Source: Mycoplasmopsis sturni DSM 22021
GTDB taxonomy: Bacteria > Bacillota_I > Bacilli_A > Mycoplasmatales > Metamycoplasmataceae
DNA length: 64,000 bases
Assembly: GCF_000701485.1 (NCBI RefSeq)
Contig: NZ_KL370785.1
Location: forward strand, 1-64,000
Reading direction: 5' to 3'
Part shown: positions 35,959 to 47,134 of the stretch, in pieces
Layout: every line of letters begins with the position of its first letter
How positions within the stretch are numbered: position 1 is the stretch's first letter
Translations under genes and position numbers: made by a program
Notes under the pieces: model-generated
What the model was told of the DNA's origin: nothing
The model's input: the letters and a program-made list of their open reading frames with translations, nothing else
Database searches by the model: none

Positions 35959-36463
35959 ATGTTAAGAAGGATAAACCAAAATAACTAATATTAAGTAAAA
36001 ACCTTATTAAAAATAAAACTTGAGAGCGATCCCAAAAAAAAAAAAAAAAAAACAAGTTTCAGCGAAAAATCAAATAATACTCACAAATTAGCATCTTTGT
36101 GGTTTTTAATTTTGTTGTTTTTTGAAATTTTTTTCCTTAAAAAGACAGTTCTAAAAATATATGTAAATTGACTAATTAAATGATTTTTTTATTAATTTCA
36201 AAATCACAAAAAATTCAATATTCTTAACTTAAGTTTTTGATTAAAAAACCAAAATAAAATAAAAAAACTTTTACAAAGCGACAACAATGATAAGAGCATC
36301 ATTTTTTAAAAACAAAGATAAAAAATAAACAAAAAAATATTTAGTTAAATATCTAATTAAAAATGCAACGAAAGCTTTTTTTAAAAGCATTTAAATTGTT
36401 TATAAATTACTAATTATGTCTTGAGTTCTTTAATTAAACATTAGATCATATTATTTAATTTGC
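35959..36463. other. Divergent spacer between gene A and the nuclease gene
   Basis: Noncoding and very A+T-rich. It holds the 19-base homopolymer listed separately, framed by a small inverted repeat (AAACTTG on the left at about 36016-36022, CAAGTTT on the right at 36053-36059). A weak CACAAA/TTTGTG hairpin lies near 36084-36103. No gene is seen. Confidence 0.5.
36034..36052. repeat. 19-base poly-A (poly-T on the gene A strand)
   Basis: This is an uninterrupted run of 19 A residues about 190 bases upstream of gene A and about 440 bases upstream of the nuclease gene. On the gene A strand it directly follows TGAAACTTG. Such runs slip during replication and could vary between cells. Confidence 0.8.
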
Positions 36464-36469
36464 TAAAAT
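36441..36469 (+). promoter_or_regulatory. Putative promoter of the membrane nuclease gene
   Basis: TTAGAT (36441-36446) and TAAAAT (36464-36469) are separated by 17 bases and lie just before AAGGAG and the ATG at 36492. The -35 match is weak. Confidence 0.35.
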
Positions 36470-36491
36470 AATTAAAATTAAGGAGTCTTTT

Positions 36492-37778
36492 ATGAAGTCT
36501 AAAAAATCACCAAAAAGCAAGAAATGAAAAATATCACTATTAGGTAGCTCCATAATTGTTCTAGGTGCTGCAGCGGGGGTTGGGTATTCCTTATACCAAA
36601 GAAAAGCCAAAAATAGCCAAACTAATGTTAGTAATGATAAAACAGTTTATGAACAAATAAAGTCTTATGAACTTAAAACAAATCATTATCGAATATTACA
36701 TTGAAATGTACTTAATTTTGGCGGGTCAAAACATGTCTTTAATTCTTTTAAAGTAGTTGGAATTGCACAAATATTAGTTTCTTCAAACGCAACCGTAATG
36801 GGATTAACCGAAATTAACAATGGAGATACTAAAAAAGTAAAACTCATTGTTGATGCTATGAATAAAATTAAACCAAATACCTTTGATTATATTGTTCAAG
36901 ACCCAAAAGAAGCAACTTCCAGCATTTATCCTAAAAGTAAAGAAAGTATTGCAATAATTTACGATAAAAATAAAGTCAAACCTTCTAAATTTAAAAACGG
37001 AAACATAGGAGAATCATACAAACATAATTACAAACTTCAAGAAAGCAATAGTGTATATAAATTATCTAGCGAGAATGATGAATATGTAAGACCTCTATTT
37101 GGAATTGAGTTTCAAATTATTAACAGTAAGTCTAAAACAAAATTTTTCACCACGTTTTTTGGTCATTTAGATTCTCCATCAGCTTCAAATAATGAATACA
37201 ACATCAGCAAAGGAGAATTAAAATCTCCTCAAAAAACTTATAAAATTAATAACGTCGGTTCTAAAGAATTGCAAGAAGTTATAAACTTACCTGAAGCTTT
37301 TATGTTTTTTAAAGGGATATCAAATTCAAATAATATCATTTTCGGTGGAGATACTAATATTAATGCTTCAGCAGCTTCTTCATTTGATTACATTGCTGAA
37401 ATTGGGAACTTAAATAACTATTATCCAGCTTCTGAGGCAAAGAAAGAAAAGTTTTTAACTTCACTTACTACAGTAGATTCTTTTAAAAGAAATCCTAAAA
37501 AATACCCATATGTAAATGGATATGATAAATGAATCTTTAGCGAAGATAATTTGGATTTTTTAGATCAAAAAGAAGACCCTGATGGATACTTTAAAATTGA
37601 TATTGCTAAAGCATTTAATAATCAATTATTAAATCGTGAAGAAATGAAAAAGCGTTATATTCGTGATTATCAAAAATCAACAAATCCTGATGATAAAAAC
37701 CCTACAGATTTTAGAATGATAAGAATTGGTTTAAGCGACCATGCGCCTATTATGATTGATTTTCAAGCTAAGAAATAA
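36492..37778 (+). CDS. mnuA: MnuA-family membrane nuclease
   Basis: This encodes 428 residues with an N-terminal signal-anchor (about residues 12-34, KISLLGSSIIVLGAAAGVGY) and an endonuclease/exonuclease/phosphatase (DNase I-like) domain. Diagnostic motifs are LHWNVLNFGG near residue 69, the metal-binding Glu in GLTEIN near 107, FFGHLDSP near 220, GGDTNIN near 292, and SDHAPI with the catalytic His at about 417. In mycoplasmas this family sits on the cell surface and degrades host nucleic acid for nucleotide scavenging. AAGGAG lies 6 bases before the ATG. It is divergent from giant gene A and convergent with gene B, with a terminator on each side. Two or three Trp residues are encoded by TGA. 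Confidence 0.9.
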
Positions 37779-37780
37779 CC

Positions 37781-37810
37781 AAAACACCAGAAGGTTTTCT
37801 GGTGTTTTTT
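37781..37810 (+). terminator. Terminator of the nuclease gene
   Basis: AAAACACCAGAA (37781-37792) pairs with TTCTGGTGTTTT (37797-37808), and the T run continues. It begins 3 bases after the stop codon. Confidence 0.85.
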
Positions 37811-37911
37811 GATTTCATAATAAAACATATTTATTAATTTAATCAAATAAATTTATTTACCTGCAACTTCTTGTAAAATTAAATTAATTTAATTTAAAAG
37901 TTTGCTTTGAA

Positions 37912-37940
37912 AATAAAAAACGCGAGCTTTTTAGCTCACG
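37912..37940 (-). terminator. Terminator of giant gene B
   Basis: CGCGAGCT-TTTT-AGCTCACG (37921-37940, one mismatch) is followed on the minus strand by a T-rich run (AAAATAAAAAA on the + strand). It lies about 45 bases past the gene B stop. Confidence 0.7.
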
Positions 37941-37984
37941 TCTTTCAAAAGGTAAAAAATCAATTAAACCATTAAGTGTACTAA

Positions 37985-40900
37985 TTATTTTTTATACTTT
38001 TTAAATAACACAACAGAAATTAAAATAATTATTCCTAAACCTATTGGTAGAGTAATTAATCATAAAAGATGCAATTTATTATTTGAAGAATTTTTTGTGA
38101 CTAAATTTTTACCCAATATGCTTTTAACAACATTTGGTAAATTATCAAATTCTTCTTTGGTAAATTTCCTTTGGATCTCTTGGATTAGTTGATTATTTTC
38201 ATTATTTTTATTCTCTTTATTAAAATATCCAAGTTCTTTTAAAATATTACCTAATTTATTATAGATTTTAAAACTCGGATTATTTTGATGAAGTTTCTGA
38301 ATATTTTTGTCAAATTCTTCTTGATTTAATTTTAATAATCCATCAATTAATCGCATTTCATCTATACTTCGATTTTTAAAGTCTTTAATTTTATAATTAA
38401 TTTGATGAATCAATTGATCTAATTGTGGATAATTATTAGACTCTAATAATTCAATTGAATTAATCACTTTTTGTATTTTCTTTTTAGTTTCCTCATGAAC
38501 TGAATCGTCTATATTTGAAGAATAATACTCATTTAATAATTTATCTAATAAGTGATATTTCTCAATCGAATCTTTAATATAGTTAAAATCATGATTATCA
38601 ACGTCTAACTTATCGATGCTTTCAAATAATTTTGTTCAAGTTCTTTTTAAATTATTATCATTTTGATTTAAATATATTTGTGCTTGCTCAATAAAATCTG
38701 CAATTAAATAGTTAGTAGCTTCTTCTTTATTGATTTCATCTTGAGTTTTTTTACTATATTGAATTTTCCTATTTTCTTGAGCAAGCTTATCTTTTACTTC
38801 TTTAATTTGAACTCAAGTCGCATTTGGATTTTGACTAATTATTTTAGCTACTTCTATCAAGTTTTTTAAAGTATTATTTTTATCTTTTTCAGGAAGATTA
38901 TTTGCTTTTTCAAGTTCTTTATTAAGCCGTTCTTTATTTCTTGCATCTAAAAACTCTTCACTTGCTTGTATAATTTTAGTTAAATCATTTAAATTAACTG
39001 CTTGTTTAGCTTTTAGAATTACTTCTGTTAATTTATCACTTGGATTTTTGATTTTATCAATTGCTTCTTCAATTGATCGTTGAAGTTCATAAGCTTTTTT
39101 AGCATTTTTTAAGTTTTTAGTTGCTTGTTGAAACTCTTCTTTTAAAACATTTGATTTATTAAAGATATCTTGTGATTGTCTATAAATATTTTGAATATTT
39201 ACATTAGCAAAATTTTGTAATTCCTGAAAATTCTCTAATTTTGATCCCAATTCTTTTTTGGCTTCATCAAAATCTTGTGTTTTATTATTTTCAGCTACTA
39301 ATTTATCTGCAATATTTTTAATTTCTGAAAAAGTAGCATTTGGATTTTGACTAATTCTTGTGGCCTCTTCTATTAAGGTTTTTAAAACATTATTTTTATT
39401 TTTTTCAACAAGATTATTTGCTTTTTCGAGTTCTTTATTGAGTTCTTCTTTTTTAAGAGAATCATTTAAATTTATAATTAGTTGGGTAAATACTAATGAA
39501 TTATTTGATTCCAATGCTTTTTTAGCATTATCAACAACTTCTCTTAACTTAATGCTAGGATCATTCTTTTTATCAACTTGACTAATTATATAGTCTAAGT
39601 GGTCAAGATTTTCTAAATCTTCAAGGTTCTTAATTGCTTGCTTAACTTCTTCCTTTGAAATGTTTGGGTTATTAACAATATTTTGAGCTTTCTTATATGT
39701 ATCTTGAATTATTTTATTATCTGAAACAAATAAATCATTATTGTTGTTAAGTTGATTTTTAAGTTCTTGTTTAAATTTAATTAATTCATTAGTTTTGCTT
39801 TTTTGTTGTATGATTTGTTCTTTTGCTAGATTGACTTCTTCTATAGTAGCATTTATTTTTTGAACAATCTGATTAGCATTTTCTATTGCTTCTTTTAATG
39901 AAGTACTTTTATTTCATTCAAAAATTTCATTAACATATTCAAGTTCTTTATTAAGTGCTTCTTTTTTAATGGCATCATCCAATGAAACAATAAACCACTC
40001 TACTTGAACTATATTATTTGATATTGAAGCTTCTTTGGCTTTAGTTATTTCTTGGGTAAGTTTTGTACTCAAATTATTTATTTTTTCTGCTTTTTGGATT
40101 AATTTTTCAAGTAAATTAACTTTCTGAGCATATTTTAATTTTCGGATTGTCTCATGAACTTCTTCTTGTGAAGAAATTAAATTATTAGAAACTCTATGGG
40201 CTTCTTCTATTGCGTCTTTTAGAATGTCACCTTTTTCTTCTTCGCTAAAATTATTTACCTTATCAAGTTCTTTATTTAACTCTTCCTTAGCTTGTGCATT
40301 ATTCAAATTAGCAATAGCTTGCTCTAATTGAGAAAGATCTTTAGAATTTAGAAGATCTTTAGTTTGATTAATTATCATAATAAATTTGGTGCTAGGATTA
40401 TAGGTATTTTTGGCTTGATTAATTTCTTTTTCAAGTTGATTTATTTTTTTAGCATTTTCTAAGTTTTTAATAGCTTGTTGAACTTCTTGTTTAGAAACAT
40501 TAGAATTATTAAATACCTCTTGCGCAATTTTATAGGCATCCTGAATTTTTTTATTATTCAATGTTGAGAAATTGCTATTTTTAATTAATTCATTATGAAG
40601 TTCTTCTTTAATTTTATAAAGTTCATTATTTTTGTTTCTTTCAAGATAAAGTTTGTTCTTAGTGTTTTTAACTTGTTCTAAAGTTACATCTGGGTTTTTA
40701 ATAACTTCTTTAGCCTCTTTAATAGCATTTTTTAATTTATCACTTTGATTTGCTTGATTTATTCCATTACTTTTATCTAGTTCTTTATTAAGTGATTCTT
40801 TCCTTTTTAAATCAACTAAATTATTAATTATTTTTTCAACTTGGTTGGTATCATTAAAGTTAATTGAACTTTTGACATCTTGAATGACCTTACTAAGTGT

Positions 40901-43900
40901 AGAGCTCATATTTTGAATACTTTCTACCTCTGAAATTATTTTTATAAGCTGATCAATTTTTCTGGCACCTTCTATTTTTTGAATCCCAGCTTGAATTTCC
41001 TCTTTTGTGGAATTTGCATTATCAAGTATTGTTTTTGAGTTATTATAAAGATTTTGGATATTTTCGTTTTTCGAATTTTTTAAATCATCATTATTTTGTA
41101 ATTTAAATTCTAACTCTTTTTTGGATTCACTAAGATCTTGGGCTTGATTAATTTCTTGTAAAAGTTTATCTTTAGCTAGTTTAATCTCTTCTGTGGTAGC
41201 ATTTGGTTTTAAAGAAATTTTATCGGCACTTTTAATGGCTTTTTCTAATGTTTCAAATTTATTTTTATTAGCAATTTGCTTTGCTTTATCAAGTTCTTTA
41301 TTAAGGTCTTCTTTTTTAAAGATATCTTCTAATTTTTGTATTGATTTTTGTATTTCAAATATATTATTTGACTCGATAGCTTCTTGGGACTTTTTAATTG
41401 CTTCTATTAATTTATTACTTTTTTCTCTTGTCCTCGCTGCCTCTTTAATATATTTTTCTAATTGATCAAATTTTATAGCTTCATTAATTAGGTCTTTAAA
41501 ATCATTAAAATCCGCTTGAGATTTAAACTGTAAATTAGTTAATGCATTAGTTGCATTTTGAATAGCATTTGAAAGCTTTGAATTAGGAGAACTAATTTCA
41601 AGAGCTTCATTTAAAATATTTTGAAGTTCATCTTTATTTATTTCTCTTTGTATTTCTGCTAATTTATCATTTAATTCTTGAGCACTATGTTTTTGATTAA
41701 TATATTCAAGAGTATTATTTTTAAATTCTTTTAACTGAATGGATGAACTAAAGTCAATTAAGTTTAATTTTTCTTTAATTTGCGCTTTTAAATCAGCATT
41801 TTTTAATTTACTAATTGCTTCTTGTAATTTTTGAATTTGGTTCCTTATTACAGTGATATTACCATTAATTCCATTTTGAAAATTCAATTCAGGATTATAG
41901 GCTTTGGCATTAGCTAGTTCTGATTCAAAAATAGTTTTATCACTATTTGCAAGATCATTTCAACGGATATTAAAGATATTTTTGGTTTCTTTGGCTAAAT
42001 TAATTACTTCTTTTAAGTTCGCCATTTCTTCACTAAGTTGATTTTTTTCTTCAATAACACTAATTATGTCATTAAAATTATCAAAATTAATATTACTTAA
42101 ATCTCTTGATATACCATTTTTTTGTGATTTATTTAAATTTGGTTTAGCTTTTAATTTTTTATCAACTTCAGTTTTCAATTTTGCGAACAATAAATTGTAT
42201 TGTTTTTGATATTCATTATCATTTTTAATTATTTGAATAGGGTTTTCTGAAATTATTTTTCATTCATTTTCTGAAAATAAATCTTTTATTTTTCTATCAA
42301 TTTTTAATACTTCTTCTTTTAATTTATTATTAAGCCCATTCAAATCATTGAAAGCACTATTTAATTTATCATAATCATTTTTTAATGAATTAACATCAAT
42401 ATTTTTAGAAAATGCAGGTGAATTGAGAGAATAAAAAGCTTCTGTCAAATTATGTTTAAGATTATCATCAGCTTTTGAAAAAATCTCTTTTTGATCTATT
42501 TGATTAAATTTTGTTTCTCTCAAAACATTTTTTACAAGTTTTTTAATTGATTTAACTAAATTAACTAACTTATTTATATTATTATTTTTAAATTCATTTA
42601 ATTTGTTAAATGACGGCATTGCATCAGCACTAGTTTTTGAGTTAATATTTTTAATAGAATTTATTAGTGATGTTTTTTGTTCTTCAGAAAGATCTTGATA
42701 TTTTAAAGAATTTTTAAGATCATTTAAAATTGCAGTATAATAATTGTTGATACTTTTGAACTCACTAACTGCTGATATCGCATTATTTAAATTAGTCAAT
42801 TTTAAGTTTAGGTCTCTGTTGAATTTTTCTTTTAGAAATTCTTTATCACTAGGTGATAAATTATCATTATCATTAACTTGTTTTTCAAATTTATTTTTAA
42901 GCAATTCATCAAAAACTTGCCTATAGTACTGATCAATTTTAGTATTTTCAAAATTATTTTCGTTTAAAAAATTATCATTATTTGAAATATTAGAAATATA
43001 ATCACTAATATCTTTTTGTGTTAAAAGATTAAAAAGATTTTGATTTTTAACATTACTAATATCTTCAATTAATTTATCTCTTAATAAATTACCATTGAGT
43101 GAATTATAAGCACTTATCAACTCATTATTAAGATTTGCTACATCATTAGAATCATAATATTTTTCAAAATAATCTGTTGAATTAGAATTTCTATTATAAA
43201 TTGATTGAGGTATTTTGTTTAGGTTGTCAGGTTTTTGGACCGCTATCTCAAGTACTTTTGAAACTTTTATAACTACATTATCAAAACTTTCTTTTAAATT
43301 AGTAGACGCTTGCGTATATTTTGCCTTATTAAAAACAAATTTTAAATCTGATGTATTTTTGGCATATTTTTCAAAATTAGATTTAAGTTGAGAGTTTTGA
43401 TTTTTGATTTCATCTAACTTATTAGTTAGTTGAGCTATTTTAGTAAATGAATTTTGACTATCTTCAAAATCTTTTTTAAAGAATTCCGCTAGTTCTCATA
43501 TAAGTTGATCTTTTTGCGCTTGATTGATTTCTTTTTTAGAATTAGCTCCTAGAATTTTTTGATAAAGATCTTTGAATTCATTGTTCAATATTCTTTTAAA
43601 CTTATTTTTTAAGCTCTCAATATTAGTTTTGATGTTTTTGTTTTGCAAATTCTCTTCGTAATATTTTAATAACTCAGTTTTTAAATTATAAGTTCCGTCT
43701 TTATTTTTTGAAGAATTATATTTGTTATTTGAATTATCGATATTATTTCCTATGCTATTAATTACATCTAAAACTTCAGCACCAAAAATAACTTTAGCAA
43801 TTTCTGTTTGTCTTTGATCAAAATTTTCTAATTGTCTATATTCATCTTGTCTTTGTAAATTATTAATTTTTGCTTTTTTGGCATTTTTTTCGTGATTGCT

Positions 43901-46900
43901 TAAGTTAGCTAAATTATCAATAGTTTTTTTAGCATCTTCAAAATCTTGATTAAATAGCTTATAACTTTGCTCAAGATCATTATTATTTAATAAGTGAGAA
44001 TTTAAATTATTCAATAATTTATTAATTTCATTGAGAATTAATTTATCATATTGAACGCTATTAGAATCATAATTTTGTTGAAATTCATCTAAAAGATTGC
44101 TAATTTGATCGTGTTTTTGTTTAAATTCTGTATATTTTTGGTTATTATCTTTTCTTAAAGATTCATATTTAGGTTCTTTTACGACAGCATCATATTTATC
44201 ATAGATATGTTTTAATTGAATGCTAGCATTTTTAACATTTTCAATAGATTGAATTAAGACATCAACATCATTTCTATTATCTAATTTTATTATTTTATTA
44301 ATAATGGCTTCTTTTGTTATTGTTGAAATTCCGTTTAAATTATTAATCCGGGAAATTCTTGATTCAATAAATTCAAGGGCATTTTCTTCGTTATTAATTA
44401 AAGCATTATTTTCTTTGTAGGATTGGTTTTCTAAGCTATTTAAAGTATTTTTAATATGATCGATTTTTGTTTTTGTTGAAGATACAAAACTAGATGTCTC
44501 TACACCTTTATCATTAAAATTTAAGTTAGAATTTTCGTTTAAATCATTAGTCTTTAATCCGTTAACACTATTTTTAAAAGTATTTTTAGAATGTTCACTA
44601 GAAAAAGCATAATTAACTGCTCGAATCATATTAATTTGATCTTGTGTTTTATTCACAGATTTTCTTGCTTCTTCTAAGGTTTCTTTAGTAAATTTTGATT
44701 TATCAAATTTCCCTTCAACAATTTTTTTAGCATCTTCTATTTCTAATTTAATTGTTTTAATATCATGAATAGTTTGCCTAATATCTCTAACTTTTTTATC
44801 TCAAAACTCAACTCTTTGTGGACTTTGTAAGGTCCCAGAATAGAAGTGTTCTTTGTTCCAATCATTACCAACGGCGTCTCTAATTGCATTTTTTTGTTGC
44901 TCATTTAGCATATCATTAATGCCATAATTTAAATTTTGATAAGTATCACCTGATTGATTAGAACTTGGGTTAACATTAAATGGGAGTTCTTTGATTGTTT
45001 CTAATTTTTTACTTCCGGCTTTGCTTCATTTTAAATCAGAGATTGTGCTAAATGTAAATTGAGTATTAAATAATTCAGATATATTTTCAATATAAGTTCC
45101 TGATGCTTTATTTATTGTTGATTCATTTTTATCTCTAACTTTATAATCTTTATAATTTTTTAAAATATCATAATCAAAAAAATCTTTTAATTTTCAATTA
45201 TTAGGTTCAATAATTTCAACTTTATAATTCTTTCAGTCATTTAAATCACTAGTTTTTGATAAATGTAAACTAGTTTCATTTTCGTTAACTCAGGAACTAA
45301 AGTTAGTTACGGCTGTATACTTAATTTTTAGTTTTTTATTTGAGATAGATTCATTTGTAAAATCATAAACTTTTGCTTTATCAATTGCTTCTGCAGGAAT
45401 TTCTGCAATAGTTTTATCTCCAAATTTAATTCTATATCCTAAGCCCTTTGGCAAATACCTAAAATTAGCAAAAGCATCCTTTTCTGAATAAACATTCTCT
45501 GTTACATCAAACGAAAAAACTCTATTACTATCTCTTGTGTAAAATAATGCATCAGTACCCACCGTTGACTTATAAATATTTTGATCATCATAACCATAAC
45601 CATGCTCTAATGCCGCTGCTGCAAAAACTCCCGAATCATTATTATCAACTAGAGGAAGTCAATTATCTAAAAAAACACTATTATTTTCGGTTTCAAAATC
45701 AACAACAATAGTTGGTACATATTCAGCATCTCAAAAATTCTTAGTTGAGCCTCTTTTTCAAAAACTTATTTCTCCTTGAAAAAATGCTCCAGCATTATCT
45801 AGACTTTGATTTAATAAAGTTTGTCTATAAAAATCTAATTCTGTATTTTTGAAAGTCCTTATAGCAGAAAGAGAACGACCTCCTCCTGAACCATATCCAT
45901 CTTGATTTCATTTATCACCTAAAAAAATATTTTTTATAGTTTCTTTAAAATATGTTTTATTTTCTAAGTTAGCTCCATAATATCTTCAATTAACTAGTTT
46001 GAAATAATTTGAGTTATTATTATCATCATCCCCGTAAACATTATAATTTGTATTAGTAAAATTTTCTAAATTACCTTGCAGAGACATTTGATCTATATTA
46101 TTACTATTTAATTTCAGAACTTCATTGTAAACTTTAAAAGTATTATTTTTATTTAAATTTTTATAAGTATTAATATTTCCATCATTAGGTCTTGATATCG
46201 AATTATCAGATATAATCGGAAGTTCTTTTTTGTCTTCCAAAAAATTATAAATTCTTCCATTAATAAATTCACCATCTGGTTGTTTCACTAATGTAGAATC
46301 CGAATAATTTTGGCTTAATTCTTTTTTCCGGTAAATAATTGAAATTTTTAATGAATTAGGTTTAATCTTTAAATCACTTGATAAAAAGAATCCAAATTTA
46401 AGGTTAGGTCTACCAATAGCATAAATATCTGCATTAGAATTACCACCTCCTTTTCTTGTTGATAAATCTTTGGGAAGATAATAGTTATTAAAAGTAATTT
46501 TTCATCTTCTTGTTTTATCTTGCTCGCTATCATTGTCTCGATAAATCTTGTTTAATCTTTCGATATTTGCAGAATGATTAGTAACAGGAGAATTCCCGTC
46601 TAAATTCACTTCTTGAACATTAACTCAATTTTTTACTTTACTGTCCAAATCAAGTTCAAAATCTGAGTTTGTCTGAGTAATACCTCGATAACTAGAAAAA
46701 GTTTTTCCATTAAATCAAATTCTTTGTTCTTTAACAACATCCTTAAAAGTTTTAAAATCATTTATAGGTAGATTATTAGAATTTTCTTGTTTTTTATTTT
46801 TTCAAATATTTAAGTATTCATTTTCTTTATATCTAGAAAATCATCACTTATCTCTTGGATTATCTTCTTTAACTTCCTCGCTTGGTGTTCCCGAAATAGC

Positions 46901-46972
46901 TACAAAAGCCATTCCTGTTGTAGTTAGTGTAGAAGAACTTAAAAGTAACAAAATTTTTTTATTCTTTTTCAT
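37985..46972 (-). CDS. Giant gene B: helical-repeat surface protein (~2995 residues)
   Basis: This is a single frame when TGA is read as Trp. All minus-strand open segments from 38060 to 46288 share one phase. GAGGA precedes the ATG at 46972. Layout: signal sequence (MKKNKKILLLLSSSTLTTTG); an N-terminal region of about 1290 residues shared with gene C, including RWKITFNNYYLP, IKPNSLK and FSFDV-ENVYSE blocks; a coiled-coil-rich stretch; about six FIVAR-like repeats (LNKELEKANN...L-x-x-AI-x-x-A...NPNAT); a C-terminal region distantly related to that of A, C and D; and a final membrane segment, LHLLWLITLPIGLGIIIL, followed by FKKYKK. The protein is probably a long rod anchored at its C terminus. 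It lacks the GFKTE array. FIVAR modules in Gram-positive proteins bind matrix components, but binding here is not shown. Confidence 0.85.
38900..41320 (-). repeat. FIVAR-like helical repeats of gene B
   Basis: LNKELxKxNN occurs near 41290, 40790, 40270, 39945, 39430 and 38925. The usual spacing is about 500-520 bases (170 residues), with one shortened unit of about 325 bases. Each unit continues with an AI-x-x-A...NPNAT-x-x-E-V/I helix and an LxNAKK helix. Confidence 0.7.
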
Positions 46973-46998
46973 AAAATCCTCGTTATATTTTTAAAAAT

Positions 46999-47004
46999 AT
47001 TATA
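46999..47004 (-). promoter_or_regulatory. -10 box of giant gene B
   Basis: TATAAT on the minus strand, about 27 bases upstream of the ATG. A TTGAAG 14 bases further upstream is a weak -35. No long homopolymer is present, unlike genes A and C. Confidence 0.4.
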
Positions 47005-47100
47005 TTGTTTCATTAACACTTCAATTCTACACAAAAAGAAATAAAGTATCTTATTTTGTAACAAAATTTAGAAAAAAATAAATTATTTTAAATAAATAAT

Positions 47101-47128
47101 AAAAATACACCTTATTTGGTGTATTTTT
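47101..47128 (-). terminator. Terminator of giant gene C
   Basis: AAAAATACACC (47101-47111) pairs with GGTGTATTTTT (47118-47128). It lies 7 bases past the gene C stop on the minus strand. Confidence 0.8.
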
Positions 47129-47134
47129 TATCTT

